From: UBA5078 sp963977405
Lineage (GTDB): Bacteria; Pseudomonadota; Gammaproteobacteria; Pseudomonadales; Pseudohongiellaceae
Reading direction: 5' to 3'
DNA: 64,000 nucleotides
Assembly: GCA_963977405.1 (NCBI GenBank)
Contig: CAXBOY010000001.1
Span: 1-64,000, forward strand
Shown here: positions 16,349 through 25,808 of the stretch, piece after piece
Layout: each line of letters opens with the position of its first letter
How positions within the stretch are numbered: the first letter of the stretch is position 1
Program-made: the position numbers and the translations under genes
Notes under the pieces: generated by a model
Seen by the model: only the letters and a program-made list of their open reading frames with translations
Told to the model about the DNA's origin: nothing
Databases searched by the model: none

Positions 16349-17290
16349 CTAAGCCTTAATATTTTTCAGCGGCAGTAGGTCGCATTTCTCATCTGGGCAA
16401 GCGATCACATCGTCTTGACCTCGAGATTGCAATACGTTCAGAGGCACGATCTTGTACTCGCCCGAATAGCGACTTTGGCCGTCACGGCGACGGTCTTTAG
16501 TCCCGTCCGCTTTGCGCTTATCGAATGTGAAAAGTTGATAATTCTCGGGCAAGTGTTTTCGCAAGTCGTCGATGTTTTGAAAAGATAACGACTGGCCGTA
16601 GGTCAGTTCGCAGACGATAATCGGGCGGGTGCTGCGCAAGCTTTGCTGCAAACCTTCTATCGCCAATTTCTCGAAACCCTCCACATCGATCTTCATGAGG
16701 TCGATGCGCTCGATGCCTGCAGAGGCAAAATAGTCATCTCCTCTAATGAGCTCCAACTCGCCGATGCTGACATTGCCTTTGCTGGTCGTGCCAGCATCGA
16801 AGGAGCCAATACCCACATTATTGCCAGTGGGGGCGAAGAAGGGCAGACGGGTGTTTTCGTTACTGAGGCCGAGCGGATGAACTGTAATAGTCTGCAGATT
16901 ATTCGCGGCGATTTGCCTTTGCAGTTGCGCACGCACGGGTTCGAATGGTTCGAAGCTATGTACCTGGCTGCCGTGAGCAGCCATAAACAAGCTATGTTGG
17001 CCAACGTTTGCGCCAATGTCTACGAATACAGGCGTGGAGGGGGCGAGCTGGTTCATAGTGTCGCGTAGGAAAAACAGCAGGGGCTTTTCGAAGGCACCGT
17101 AATAATAGATATTGAAGTCGATGTTGCAATTCAAGTTGCCGTGATACTGCAATCCGAAGAAATCGCGTACGAATGGGGCATCTGGTGCATCGCCTAGTTT
17201 TCCAAGGCGCTTATAGAGGTTGCGAGAGAAACGCTCCGGCACCCATTTATGGTCCCAGAGGAAACGATAGAAAGAATAGCTCAGACTCAC
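16349..17290 (-). CDS. FkbM family methyltransferase
   Basis: 313 residues, GTG start preceded by CAGGA. The SAM-binding part is clear: FVDIGANVGQHSLFMAAHG, then VHSFEPFEPVRAQLQ, and the family signature LMKIDVEGFEKLAIEGL. Such enzymes O-methylate sugars or other small groups, often in surface polysaccharide or natural-product pathways. There is no sugar-polymer cluster around it, so the substrate is open. Confidence 0.88.
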   Translation of the reverse strand: MSLSYSFYRFLWDHKWVPERFSRNLYKRLGKLGDAPDAPFVRDFFGLQYHGNLNCNIDFNIYYYGAFEKPLLFFLRDTMNQLAPSTPVFVDIGANVGQHSLFMAAHGSQVHSFEPFEPVRAQLQRQIAANNLQTITVHPLGLSNENTRLPFFAPTGNNVGIGSFDAGTTSKGNVSIGELELIRGDDYFASAGIERIDLMKIDVEGFEKLAIEGLQQSLRSTRPIIVCELTYGQSLSFQNIDDLRKHLPENYQLFTFDKRKADGTKDRRRDGQSRYSGEYKIVPLNVLQSRGQDDVIACPDEKCDLLPLKNIKA

Positions 17291-17488
17291 TTATTTACAT
17301 CCTGTGGTGCGGTGTTTTAGTAAATGCTCGCCCAATAGAGCTTAGCGCAGGCATTCTAACCGGGTATTTTTGTGATTTGTATTCCATTTTTAACTATTGT
17401 CGTCCTCAATTCCTAGACAGTGGCGCTACATGGGCCATAATCGATTCAACTCCTCGCTAAGCCTTAGTTGGCTCGCTTGGAAACCCTC

Positions 17489-17523
17489 TAAACCGGAAGA
17501 GACTATTCTTCCGGTTTTTTTAT
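17489..17523 (+). terminator. Rho-independent terminator on the + strand with no gene upstream
   Basis: AAACCGGAAGA and TCTTCCGGTTT form an 11-bp stem with a 6-base loop, followed by TTTTTTT. On the + strand there is no coding gene between 16342 and this point, so it could end a small RNA transcribed from 17291-17490, or block antisense transcription. It overlaps the last codons of the minus-strand gene at 17503; on that strand no good T tract follows. Confidence 0.75.
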
Positions 17524-17754
17524 GGGCGCATTTAAACGGGCCTGTTCACCAAGGTCCGCCCTCAGTATCTCCAAGTCTCCAATGATCTGTTTATTCAGCG
17601 CGATAAGGTCGTCTAAACGCTTGGTTTCGCATTCGCAGAACTGCAGGAAGCGCGGCTCTTGTGCGTACTCCATCTCACGCTCTAACTTGTCGAGCAAGAA
17701 GCGATAGCTCTTCAATCTACTCTTGTAAGCTTCGATCAGCTCTTTCAGCATCAT
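17503..17754 (-). CDS. Small coiled-coil protein, partner candidate of the MinD-like ATPase
   Basis: 83 residues, cytoplasmic, almost fully helical and charged, with leucines spaced as in a coiled coil (MLKELIEAYKSRLKSYRFLL, and LDDLIALNKQIIGDLEILRADL). One CEC cysteine pair lies in the middle. Its first 38 bases overlap the end of the MinD-like gene in another frame, and there is no separate ribosome site, so its translation is probably coupled to that of the ATPase gene. I do not recognise a family. Confidence 0.65.
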   Translation of the reverse strand: MMLKELIEAYKSRLKSYRFLLDKLEREMEYAQEPRFLQFCECETKRLDDLIALNKQIIGDLEILRADLGEQARLNAPIKKPEE

Positions 17755-18859
17755 TTTTGTCCGGGGCTTGTTGTCGGCTCGAGGGTTTGTGCAGATCAGT
17801 AAGGTCTATCTCGGGGTAATGACGATCTACTTGGCGAATTACCGAGGTGATTAGGCTCTTCATGCTTTGTGCAGAGAGAGTTCTAGATTTCACCAGGTGC
17901 ACCAAACTTTGCTGCATCTTCATGATGACTTGTTTTGGAAATGGCTTCTGCTCGCTCGCGTCAGACTCGCTGCTGGATCGTCCACTTAGGAGTTCGGAGG
18001 CAGGGGCTGTGATAGTGCCAGGGTCTTTGCGTAGGCGGCTCAAGAGTAGCTTGCGCCAGAACAGGCTGAAGGAGCGTCGAGTTGGTTGGGCTCTATAGAT
18101 GTTCTCAATGCTGTCGGCCAGCGCTTGGAATCGATAGCTGGCCTGCGAGCCAGGGTAGCCGATAGTCACGGGGATCTGCTTCTGCACCGATAGTCGCACG
18201 TATTCGTCACGCGGCACATAACCTAGGTAATCCAAATCGGTGTTGAGATAGCGGGCTGTAGCGCCGGACAGGCGTTTATAGATGTCCACGCTGTTGAGAT
18301 AGTTGTCCACCATATTGGTCAGAATATGGATCTTGCTCTCACACTTTTTCTGGCGCATGACCTTCATCAAGGCAAAGGCGTCGGTCAGTGAGGTCGGTTC
18401 TGGCGTGACGATTAATACGCAGTGCTCGGTAGCCTGCAGGAAGGTAGTGACATTGGCGCTAATGCCTGCGGCCGTATCGATTATCAGATAGTCGAAGCGC
18501 TGCTCAAGGACTGTGAGTGCGTGCAATAAGGTTTTCTGTTGAGTGACATCTAGGCTAGCGAACTCGGCGATACCCGAGGCTGCTGGAACAATGGTAATGC
18601 CACCCGGCCCCTCTACGAGGATATCTTCGATCTTCTTGCTGCCATCCAATACCTGCTCGAGTGTGAACTCGGGGCTTAGATTCAGCAAGATATTGACGTT
18701 CGCGAGGCTGGTGTCGGCATCGAATACGCAGACGCTACGCCCTTTCTTGGCGAGGGATATAGCGAGATTGACGCTAATATTCGTCTTGCCGACCCCGCCT
18801 TTACCACTACTAATGGTAATAACGCGCCCGCGATCTTGGCTGTTGGAGGCCGTTTTCAA
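17717..18859 (-). CDS. MinD/ParA/FlhG-like ATPase with a C-terminal extension
   Basis: 380 residues, TTG start. The deviant Walker A is SSGKGGVGKTN (about residues 18-28), with switch regions DADTSLANVNILL and LIIDTAAGIS, as in FlhG/FleN. The ATPase domain ends near residue 250. Then comes a basic aromatic helix (RRSFSLFWRKLLLSRLRK) that may bind membranes, a Ser-rich linker and a helical tail. The FlhG activation motif DQAxxLR is missing and no flagellar genes are near. The overlapping 83-residue gene is its likely partner. It may position an unknown complex at the membrane. Confidence 0.85.
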   Translation of the reverse strand: MKTASNSQDRGRVITISSGKGGVGKTNISVNLAISLAKKGRSVCVFDADTSLANVNILLNLSPEFTLEQVLDGSKKIEDILVEGPGGITIVPAASGIAEFASLDVTQQKTLLHALTVLEQRFDYLIIDTAAGISANVTTFLQATEHCVLIVTPEPTSLTDAFALMKVMRQKKCESKIHILTNMVDNYLNSVDIYKRLSGATARYLNTDLDYLGYVPRDEYVRLSVQKQIPVTIGYPGSQASYRFQALADSIENIYRAQPTRRSFSLFWRKLLLSRLRKDPGTITAPASELLSGRSSSESDASEQKPFPKQVIMKMQQSLVHLVKSRTLSAQSMKSLITSVIRQVDRHYPEIDLTDLHKPSSRQQAPDKNDAERADRSLQE

Positions 18860-18971
18860 ATCGTTTGTCCCTGTGTCGTTTGTGTCCTAAGTATTGTACC
18901 GCTGTTCAGGTGCATGGCACTCCCTACAGCGGGTATACTCGCAAGGATACACCAGAGCAAAGGAAAACAGC

Positions 18972-19703
18972 ATGATTGGCGTGATCGGCGGCACGGGGCT
19001 CAGTGAGCCCAAGTTTCTCAGCGATGTGCAAAAGCAGCAAGTATCAACTCCCTTTGACCAGAAGAAGGTCCAAATTTTGACGGGCTCGCTACAAGGCAAA
19101 ACCGTAGCATTTCTCGCACGGCACGGCCAAAGTCATACAGTTCCGCCACATCGAGTGAACTACCGAGCTAATCTATGGGCACTACACTCTATCGGAGTGC
19201 GGGCAGTAATCGGCGTAAACGCGGTGGGCGGCATACACCCAGAGACAGGCCCAGGTAAGCTAGCGGTGCCGAATCAGATCATCGACTACAGTTGGGGGCG
19301 CGAACATACCTATTTCGCCGATGGCTTGGATGCCGTTACCCATATCGACTTTACCCATCCCTATGATGCACGGTTGCGGCAGTTGCTTATCGATGCCGCG
19401 CAAGGGCGAGCGCTGTGGCCGCAGGGAGTGTATGGCTGCACTCAGGGCCCAAGACTGGAGAGTGGCGCCGAGGTACAGCGTTTGCTACGCGATGGCTGTG
19501 ACATGGTGGGCATGACCGGTATGCCCGAGGCTGCGTTAGCGCGAGAACTCGGCATGGCCTACGCATGCTTAGCTTTGTCTGTGAACTGGGCCGCTGGCCT
19601 CAGCGATGAGCTGATTACGATGGATGCGATAGGGCAGGTGTTGAGTACAGGAATGGTAGACGTGCTCGATGTACTGCAAAAGGCGATAGTCGCCTTCGAC
19701 TAG
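18972..19703 (+). CDS. S-methyl-5'-thioinosine / methylthioadenosine phosphorylase
   Basis: 243 residues from the ATG at 18972, with AAAGGA 7 bases upstream; the frame open to 18894 adds an unlikely start. The purine nucleoside phosphorylase family 2 motifs are present: IGVIGGTGLSEP (phosphate binding), ARHGQSHTVPPHRVNYRAN, AVNAVGGI-type segment, and MVGMTGMPEAALARELGMAYA. Position next to csiV-mfd matches Pseudomonas PA3004, which acts on S-methyl-5'-thioinosine rather than on methylthioadenosine. It salvages the by-product of polyamine or acyl-homoserine-lactone synthesis. The stop overlaps that of convergent csiV by 4 bases. Confidence 0.88.
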   Translation: MIGVIGGTGLSEPKFLSDVQKQQVSTPFDQKKVQILTGSLQGKTVAFLARHGQSHTVPPHRVNYRANLWALHSIGVRAVIGVNAVGGIHPETGPGKLAVPNQIIDYSWGREHTYFADGLDAVTHIDFTHPYDARLRQLLIDAAQGRALWPQGVYGCTQGPRLESGAEVQRLLRDGCDMVGMTGMPEAALARELGMAYACLALSVNWAAGLSDELITMDAIGQVLSTGMVDVLDVLQKAIVAFD

Positions 19704-20614
19704 GGTACTGGACTGCCGTTTGTGGCGGGCAAATCCAATGGCGGCAACGGCAGTGGTGGTAGGGTATAGGGCGACACCTGCACCAGCAAACCCATGGCGG
19801 GGTGGTCGAGGTAGTGAAACTCACGCACGCGTAAATCGCGATTCTCTTGAAACTGAATGATGCGATTAACGAAATACTGTGTCTGCTCGGAGTCCTCTTG
19901 TTCGGACGGTTCAACGAGGATCGCCGGCAAGACGGGCAAACTCCAAGCACTGTCCGCCTCTGGCTCCGTGCCAAAACGGTTTAGCCAGAGATTGCTCTCT
20001 AAGATGACGCGATCGCCACTATTAGTAAGGTAGAAGTTCAGGCTGCCCTCGACTTCTCGGCGTTCATTGAAATATCTGCCCCCCATGACTGCGACAGCCC
20101 TTGCGCCACCGCGACGAGTCAGTAATTGTCGCCATGCCCCGTGAAAAACGATGCGATGCGCGGCAGACTGCGTTATGGCGCGGTTAGTGCCCAGAAAATC
20201 CTGTGCCTCTGGTGGTAGTTGCAAGAAGGCCGTTCTAGCAATGTCTGGAAGGCGAAAGCTGATCTGTGCCGGTGCATAGGGTGGTGGTCCCACTTCAGGG
20301 ATCTCATCAGTCTCAATCGCTTCGAGTGTATTCGTATCTATTGGGCTCAGTGGGGCTGGCTCTAGTACCGACCAATCCGTCAATTGCAGCGAGTCGCTTA
20401 TTTGTTGCAAGCGTTGCAGGCGTTCAGGAAACGCGACGCTAAGTCGATTGGGTGACCAGTTCTCCATTTCGAGGTTGGCATTCTCATACAGAAATACCGT
20501 CACCTCGATCTGAAACCAGTTATCGTCGCTGACCGCTTGTGCATAGGCGGTGCTATGCGCTGCGAAGCTAAGCAGTAGAGCAAGGAGCGATTGTCGACGA
20601 AGTAGTGCGTTCAT
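19700..20614 (-). CDS. csiV: CsiV family periplasmic protein
   Basis: 304 residues from the ATG at 20614; a TTG six codons upstream is less likely. The signal peptide ends near STAYAQA. The N-terminal domain begins WFQIEVTVFLYEN, as in CsiV, which in Vibrio activates the amidase/peptidoglycan machinery via LpoA and protects against D-amino acids. The C-terminal half has the conserved stretch GGARAVAVMGGRYFNERREVEGSL in parts, with an end rich in prolines. It is located between mfd and the phosphorylase, exactly as in Pseudomonas. Confidence 0.85.
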   Translation of the reverse strand: MNALLRRQSLLALLLSFAAHSTAYAQAVSDDNWFQIEVTVFLYENANLEMENWSPNRLSVAFPERLQRLQQISDSLQLTDWSVLEPAPLSPIDTNTLEAIETDEIPEVGPPPYAPAQISFRLPDIARTAFLQLPPEAQDFLGTNRAITQSAAHRIVFHGAWRQLLTRRGGARAVAVMGGRYFNERREVEGSLNFYLTNSGDRVILESNLWLNRFGTEPEADSAWSLPVLPAILVEPSEQEDSEQTQYFVNRIIQFQENRDLRVREFHYLDHPAMGLLVQVSPYTLPPLPLPPLDLPATNGSPVP

Positions 20615-20680
20615 GTCAGAGTATCGAATCAAATAGTCAACGCGCAGAATAACGCTTTATTGTGGATTGTCCAGCCGCAC

Positions 20681-23600
20681 TCAGTTTGCTTTGGCGAGTT
20701 TTGATAGCATTTGCTCGATGAAAGATATCTTCGCATCGGCATTACTCGCATTGTGAGTAAACTGTAGCTGCGTAGGGCCTGTCAGTTTATAGACTTTGGG
20801 CTGCTGTTGCACAAGCTGCACGATCAAGCGAGGGTCCACCTTAGTGTGTTGCGAGAAAGAGAGTTTGCCAGTTACCGCGCTTGCGTCGATTTTACTTACA
20901 CCCATGGCCTGTGCCCGCAGACGTAAGGCAGTCACGCGGAAAAGGCGTTTGCTCTGTTCGGGCAATAGGCCGAAGCGGTCGATCATCTCCACCTGAAGTT
21001 CACTCAACTCTTCGTCATCCTTTGCACCCGCGATGCGCTTGTACATGATCAAGCGTGTGTGCACGTCGGGTAGATAGTCTTCGGGTATCAATGCCGGAAT
21101 GCGTAGATTCACCTCGCTTATATTGGACAGGCTCGCATCAATGTTTGGTGAGCGGCCTTCGCGAATTGCCTTCACGGCTTCGTCTAGCATCTCTGTGTAG
21201 AGTGTGAAACCAATCTTTTGCATATGCCCGGTTTGTTCATCGCCTAAAATCTCTCCAGCGCCACGAATCTCGAGATCGTGACTAGCCAGTGTGAAGCCGG
21301 CACCGAGGGTACTGGCGGCGCTAATCGCATCGATGCGTTTGACGGCATCGGCGGTCATATTATTTTTGTTAGGCGTCAATAGATAGGCATAGGCCTGGTG
21401 GTGTGAGCGACCCACACGCCCCCTTAGCTGATGCAATTGTGCAAGGCCGAGTTTATCAGCCCTGTCCATGATGATGGTGTTAGCGCTAGGAATATCGATA
21501 CCGGTCTCGATGATGGTGGAGCAGACGAGAATGTTATATCGCTTATGGTAGAAGTCGGCCATGATCTGCTCAAGATCACGTTCCGGCAATTGCCCATGGG
21601 CTACGCAGACTCGGGCCTCAGGGATTATCTCCTGTAGGTGCTCGGCTGTCTTGTTGATCGTCTTCACCTCGTTGTGAAGATAGAACACTTGGCCCCCTCG
21701 GAGTAATTCGCGAAGTACTGCCTCCTTTATAAGCGCATCTTGGCTTTCGCGAATAAAAGTTTTCACCGATAGGCGTTTAGCTGGCGGTGTGACGATCAGC
21801 GACAGGTCACGCACACCGGACATCGCCATGTTGAGCGTACGTGGGATCGGTGTGGCGGTGAGCGTGAGGATGTCTACATCGGCACGAATGGATTTGAGTT
21901 TCTCTTTCTGCGCAACCCCGAAGCGATGTTCTTCGTCGATGATGAGCAGGCCGAGGTCTTTGTACTTAATAGTGTCTTGCAAGAGCTTGTGCGTGCCTAC
22001 GACGATATCGACTTTGCCATTGGCAATGCGTGTAAGCGTCTCTTGCACTTGTTTAGCCGAACGAAAGCGAGAGATCAGCTCTACTTGCACTGGCCAATCC
22101 GCAAAGCGATCGCGGAAACTCTCATAATGTTGTTGGGCGAGCAGGGTGGTCGGCACGAGTATCGCGACCTGTTTGTTGTTCTGCACAGCTATGAAGGCGG
22201 CTCGCATAGCCACTTCGGTTTTGCCGAACCCTACGTCGCCACATACCAATCGATCCATGGCCCGCTTGGAGCTCATGTCCTTCGTAACCGCCGCAATGGC
22301 GTCTTGTTGATCGGGAGTTTCCTCGAAGGGAAAACTGGCAGCGAAATTGTCGTAATCGATGTCTGTGTAGCGGTACTGAAAGCCTTGGCGTGCCTCGCGA
22401 CGCGCGTAGATATCTAATAACTCTGCCGCTACATCGCGTATCTTCTCCGCGGCCTTCTTGCGTGCCTTCTGCCATTGATCATTGCCCAATTGATTCAATG
22501 GGGCGAGATCGGGTTCGGTGCCACCGTAGCGGCTGATTAGATGTAGGGAATATACCGGCACATAGAGCTTGGCATCCTTGGCATATTCCAGAGTAAGGAA
22601 CTCTGTGTCTTGCCCCTCTATGCTAAGGGTCTGAAGTCCGCGGTAGCGCCCAACGCCGTGTTCTAGATGCACCACTGCGGCGCCGATATGCAATTCATTC
22701 AAGTTGCGAATCAGGAATTCGCTATTGTCCTGCGTCTTGCGCCGTCGGCGTCGCTGCGCAACGCGCTGCCCGAATAACTGGGTCTCGGTAACGAGGGCTC
22801 TTGAGGGGTCGTCTAACCAGAGGCCTCGGTCAAGCGGCGCCACGGTGATGTTGAGAAGGTCTTTACCGTCGAGAAACTCCTGCCATGTATCCACTGCATG
22901 GGGGCTTAACTTAATGCTCTTGAGTAGCTCTAACATGCTCTCGCGCCGGCCTGCAGTTTCTGCACAGAACAAAATGCGACTCTCAGGATGGTTGCTCAAT
23001 AGTTTCTGCAAAGCGATCAAGGGGGTTTGCGCGGCGCCTGCGTTTAGATCGGGCGGGCGCGAAACGGCCACTGGCAATGCTTTGTTCGACTTGGCCTCTT
23101 GGTGTAGCTCTATGCTGGGATACTCGCGCAGGCGCGCGAAGGCCTCATCGGGACTTAGGAAGAGTTCACTAGGATTGAGTATGGGGCGCTGACGGTCGTG
23201 GCGTCGATCCTCGAAACGGTTCTTGATATCGCTCCAGAAGCGTTGGCCGGAACTCTCTAGATCTCCACTGCGCAGTATCAGCGTGTCTTTAGGGAGATAG
23301 TCGAACACGGACTGCAGTGCGTCGAAGAATAAGGGGAGATAATATTCGATGCCAGCGGAATGGAGTCCTTGGCTAATGTCTTGGTAGACGCTGCATTGGC
23401 GCAAGTCCATGTCAAAGCGATTGCGGAAATTACTGCGAAACAGGGCGATGCCTGCCTCATTCATCGGGTATTCCTTACCGGGGAGAAGCTGAATCTGCTT
23501 AACCTTATCCAAAGAGCGTTGGCTCTCCGGGTCGAAAGTGCGCAGGCTCTCGATCTCGTCGTCGAACAGGTCGATGCGATAGGGTACATCACTGCCCATT

Positions 23601-24136
23601 GGGAAGATGTCCATGATGGACCCGCGAATCGCGAATTCGCCATGCTCATATACTGAGTCGACACATTGATAGCCTGCGCTTAGCAAATTATGGCGCATGG
23701 GTTCGATCTCGAAGCGAGCCCCGACATTGAGTACGAGACTGTTGCCCAGAACATATTCCTTCGGGCTGAGTCGATGCATCAGGCTAGTCAGGGGCAGTAT
23801 TAGAACGCCGCGCTTTAGGTTTGGTAGATGGTAGAGCGTGCTGAGTCGGTCGGAAATGATGTCTTGGTGCGCAGAGAAATTGTCGTAGGGCAGTGTTTCC
23901 CAGTCGGGCAGAGTGTGCAGGCTAGCCGCTTCGGTAGCCGCACAGAAGAATCCTAACTCGCGGCGCAAGACATCCGCCTCTTCGGTATTGGCGGTGATTA
24001 ATACAACAGGGCCCTGATGGTTCTGGGCGATGTTGGCCACGGCCAAACTGAGGCTGCTGCCATGTAAGCCAGACCAGCGTCTGAGGTCGCCAGCTGCTGA
24101 GGGAAGCTCGGGTTTAAATAGATCCACTGTTTGCAT
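20681..24136 (-). CDS. mfd: Transcription-repair coupling factor Mfd
   Basis: 1151 residues, the family's full length. It removes RNA polymerase stalled at DNA damage and recruits UvrA. Visible parts: UvrB-like N terminus (DILPxxSD-type region, MDIFPMGSDVPYRIDLFDDE), the RNA polymerase interaction domain (AAVVHLEHGVGRYRGL, LTLEYAKDAKLYVPV), the RecG-like helicase with DRLVCGDVGFGKTEVAMRAA (Walker A), LLIIDEEHRFG (DEEH box) and TATPIPRTL, and the C-terminal TRCF domain (IPEDYLPDVHTRLIMYKR). Minus strand, transcribed towards csiV. A DNA repair housekeeping gene. Confidence 0.98.
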   Translation of the reverse strand: MQTVDLFKPELPSAAGDLRRWSGLHGSSLSLAVANIAQNHQGPVVLITANTEEADVLRRELGFFCAATEAASLHTLPDWETLPYDNFSAHQDIISDRLSTLYHLPNLKRGVLILPLTSLMHRLSPKEYVLGNSLVLNVGARFEIEPMRHNLLSAGYQCVDSVYEHGEFAIRGSIMDIFPMGSDVPYRIDLFDDEIESLRTFDPESQRSLDKVKQIQLLPGKEYPMNEAGIALFRSNFRNRFDMDLRQCSVYQDISQGLHSAGIEYYLPLFFDALQSVFDYLPKDTLILRSGDLESSGQRFWSDIKNRFEDRRHDRQRPILNPSELFLSPDEAFARLREYPSIELHQEAKSNKALPVAVSRPPDLNAGAAQTPLIALQKLLSNHPESRILFCAETAGRRESMLELLKSIKLSPHAVDTWQEFLDGKDLLNITVAPLDRGLWLDDPSRALVTETQLFGQRVAQRRRRRKTQDNSEFLIRNLNELHIGAAVVHLEHGVGRYRGLQTLSIEGQDTEFLTLEYAKDAKLYVPVYSLHLISRYGGTEPDLAPLNQLGNDQWQKARKKAAEKIRDVAAELLDIYARREARQGFQYRYTDIDYDNFAASFPFEETPDQQDAIAAVTKDMSSKRAMDRLVCGDVGFGKTEVAMRAAFIAVQNNKQVAILVPTTLLAQQHYESFRDRFADWPVQVELISRFRSAKQVQETLTRIANGKVDIVVGTHKLLQDTIKYKDLGLLIIDEEHRFGVAQKEKLKSIRADVDILTLTATPIPRTLNMAMSGVRDLSLIVTPPAKRLSVKTFIRESQDALIKEAVLRELLRGGQVFYLHNEVKTINKTAEHLQEIIPEARVCVAHGQLPERDLEQIMADFYHKRYNILVCSTIIETGIDIPSANTIIMDRADKLGLAQLHQLRGRVGRSHHQAYAYLLTPNKNNMTADAVKRIDAISAASTLGAGFTLASHDLEIRGAGEILGDEQTGHMQKIGFTLYTEMLDEAVKAIREGRSPNIDASLSNISEVNLRIPALIPEDYLPDVHTRLIMYKRIAGAKDDEELSELQVEMIDRFGLLPEQSKRLFRVTALRLRAQAMGVSKIDASAVTGKLSFSQHTKVDPRLIVQLVQQQPKVYKLTGPTQLQFTHNASNADAKISFIEQMLSKLAKAN

Positions 24137-24330
24137 TGTTCACGGTTCTGAATTCGCGGGGGCGTGAATTCTTGCATAAATACGGGTGACTTGTCAGAAC
24201 AAAGTGCATAGTAAAAGTACTGCCTAACTTGCTACAGGGCACGATTGTGGGGTGCTTTTGGTTGCACGAGCATGACAATACAAACATAATACCGCACTCC
24301 TCTAATAACGGTTTTTCAAAGGTGCAATCT

Positions 24331-25797
24331 GTGAGTCGACCCAGTTTGGATGATTATTTTGGCGATTGGAAACAACGCGAAGCATTAGCGCAGGAGATGA
24401 TCCCGGTAGTGGGTCGTCTGTATAGCGAGCGCAACGTTGTGATTTTTATCTACGGTCGTGCGCTGCATAACCGCTCTGTTGCCAACATCATGAAATCCCA
24501 TCGTTTCGTTCGCCAAGTCGGACGCAACGAGATGTCTGAGTTCGAGAGCCATCCGGTTCTCATGGCACTTGCTAAGCTCGACTTAGCTCATGTGCATATC
24601 GATTTGGGCAAGCTCACAGTGAAGTTCATGGAACAGCAGAACGAGCTAGGTGATGCGGCATTAAAAGTCGAAGAGTTCGTGATTCGCGAATTGGGCTATA
24701 TGATCGGCGTGAAGACCAAGCCGATCGAGCAATCACAGGATATCGTCCTGTTCGGCTTTGGTCGTATTGGGCGCTTGATCGCCCGCCTGCTGATAGAGCG
24801 CACTAGTACCGGTGAGGTGATTCGCCTGCGTGCCATCGTGGTACGCCCGGGCAAAGAGGGAGATCTGCAGAAGCGCGCCAGCCTTTTCACAGCGGACTCG
24901 GTTCACGGCGCCTTCCAGGGCACTGTGCGTATCGATGAAGAGAATAAGTGCCTCATTGCCAATGGCAATGTGATCAAGATCATCTATGCCAATAGCCCAG
25001 AAGAGATCGACTACACTCAGTATGGTATTAGTAATGCGCTAATTATTGACAATACTGGCAAGTGGCGCGACGAGGCGGGCCTCTCCAAGCACCTGCTAGC
25101 GAAAGGGGCTAGCAAAGTTGCCCTAACGGCGCCAGGCAAAGGCGATCTGAAGAATATCGTGTTTGGTATTAACGATAATCAGATTAAGCCCGAAGACAAG
25201 ATCATCACCGCAGCCTCGTGCACCACGAACGCGATTGCACCAGTGTTGAAGATGGTCAATGACAAATTCGGTATTCAGCATGGTCACGTCGAGACAGTCC
25301 ACGCTTATACCAATGACCAGAACCTTATCGACAATTATCACGAGGGTAATCGTCGTGGTCGCAGCGCGGCGCTAAACATGGTCTTGACCGAGACCGGTGC
25401 GGCACAGGCGGTTGTGAAGGCCATACCAGAATTGATGGGTAAGCTCACCGGTAACGCAGTGCGAGTGCCGATTCCCAACGTCTCCATGGCGATTCTGAGC
25501 CTGCACTTAGAGACTGCTACAAGCAAAACCGAACTGAATGAGTTCCTACGTCAGATCGCCTTGCACTCGAATCTACAGAATCAAATCGCCTATACCGAAG
25601 AGCCCGATGCCGTGTCTAGTGACTTCGTTGGTTCCCGCGAGGCCGCCATCGTAGACTCTACTGCGACCATTGTGCAGGGCAATAATTGCGTTCTCTACCT
25701 CTGGTATGACAATGAATTTGGGTATTGTAATCAGGTAGTGCGAATGGTCTATAAGATGATCGGAGTCAATTATCGCTACTACCCGATGGGGGAATAA
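24331..25797 (+). CDS. Glyceraldehyde-3-phosphate dehydrogenase-like protein, long form (Gap2 type)
   Basis: 488 residues from the GTG at 24331, with AAAGGTG upstream; an earlier frame start at 24229 adds an unconvincing leader. About 150 N-terminal residues (beginning SRPSLDDYFGDWKQREALAQ) precede the usual Rossmann motif FGFGRIGRLIARLL. The catalytic cysteine is in ASCTTNAIAPV. The C terminus has WYDNEFGYCNQVVRMV. This long form sits between mfd and nqrA in Pseudomonas (PA3001). It probably works in gluconeogenesis or a separate metabolic branch, in the cytoplasm. It is divergent from mfd across a 194-base gap. Confidence 0.9.
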   Translation: MSRPSLDDYFGDWKQREALAQEMIPVVGRLYSERNVVIFIYGRALHNRSVANIMKSHRFVRQVGRNEMSEFESHPVLMALAKLDLAHVHIDLGKLTVKFMEQQNELGDAALKVEEFVIRELGYMIGVKTKPIEQSQDIVLFGFGRIGRLIARLLIERTSTGEVIRLRAIVVRPGKEGDLQKRASLFTADSVHGAFQGTVRIDEENKCLIANGNVIKIIYANSPEEIDYTQYGISNALIIDNTGKWRDEAGLSKHLLAKGASKVALTAPGKGDLKNIVFGINDNQIKPEDKIITAASCTTNAIAPVLKMVNDKFGIQHGHVETVHAYTNDQNLIDNYHEGNRRGRSAALNMVLTETGAAQAVVKAIPELMGKLTGNAVRVPIPNVSMAILSLHLETATSKTELNEFLRQIALHSNLQNQIAYTEEPDAVSSDFVGSREAAIVDSTATIVQGNNCVLYLWYDNEFGYCNQVVRMVYKMIGVNYRYYPMGE

Positions 25798-25808
25798 GCG
25801 CTTAAAGT

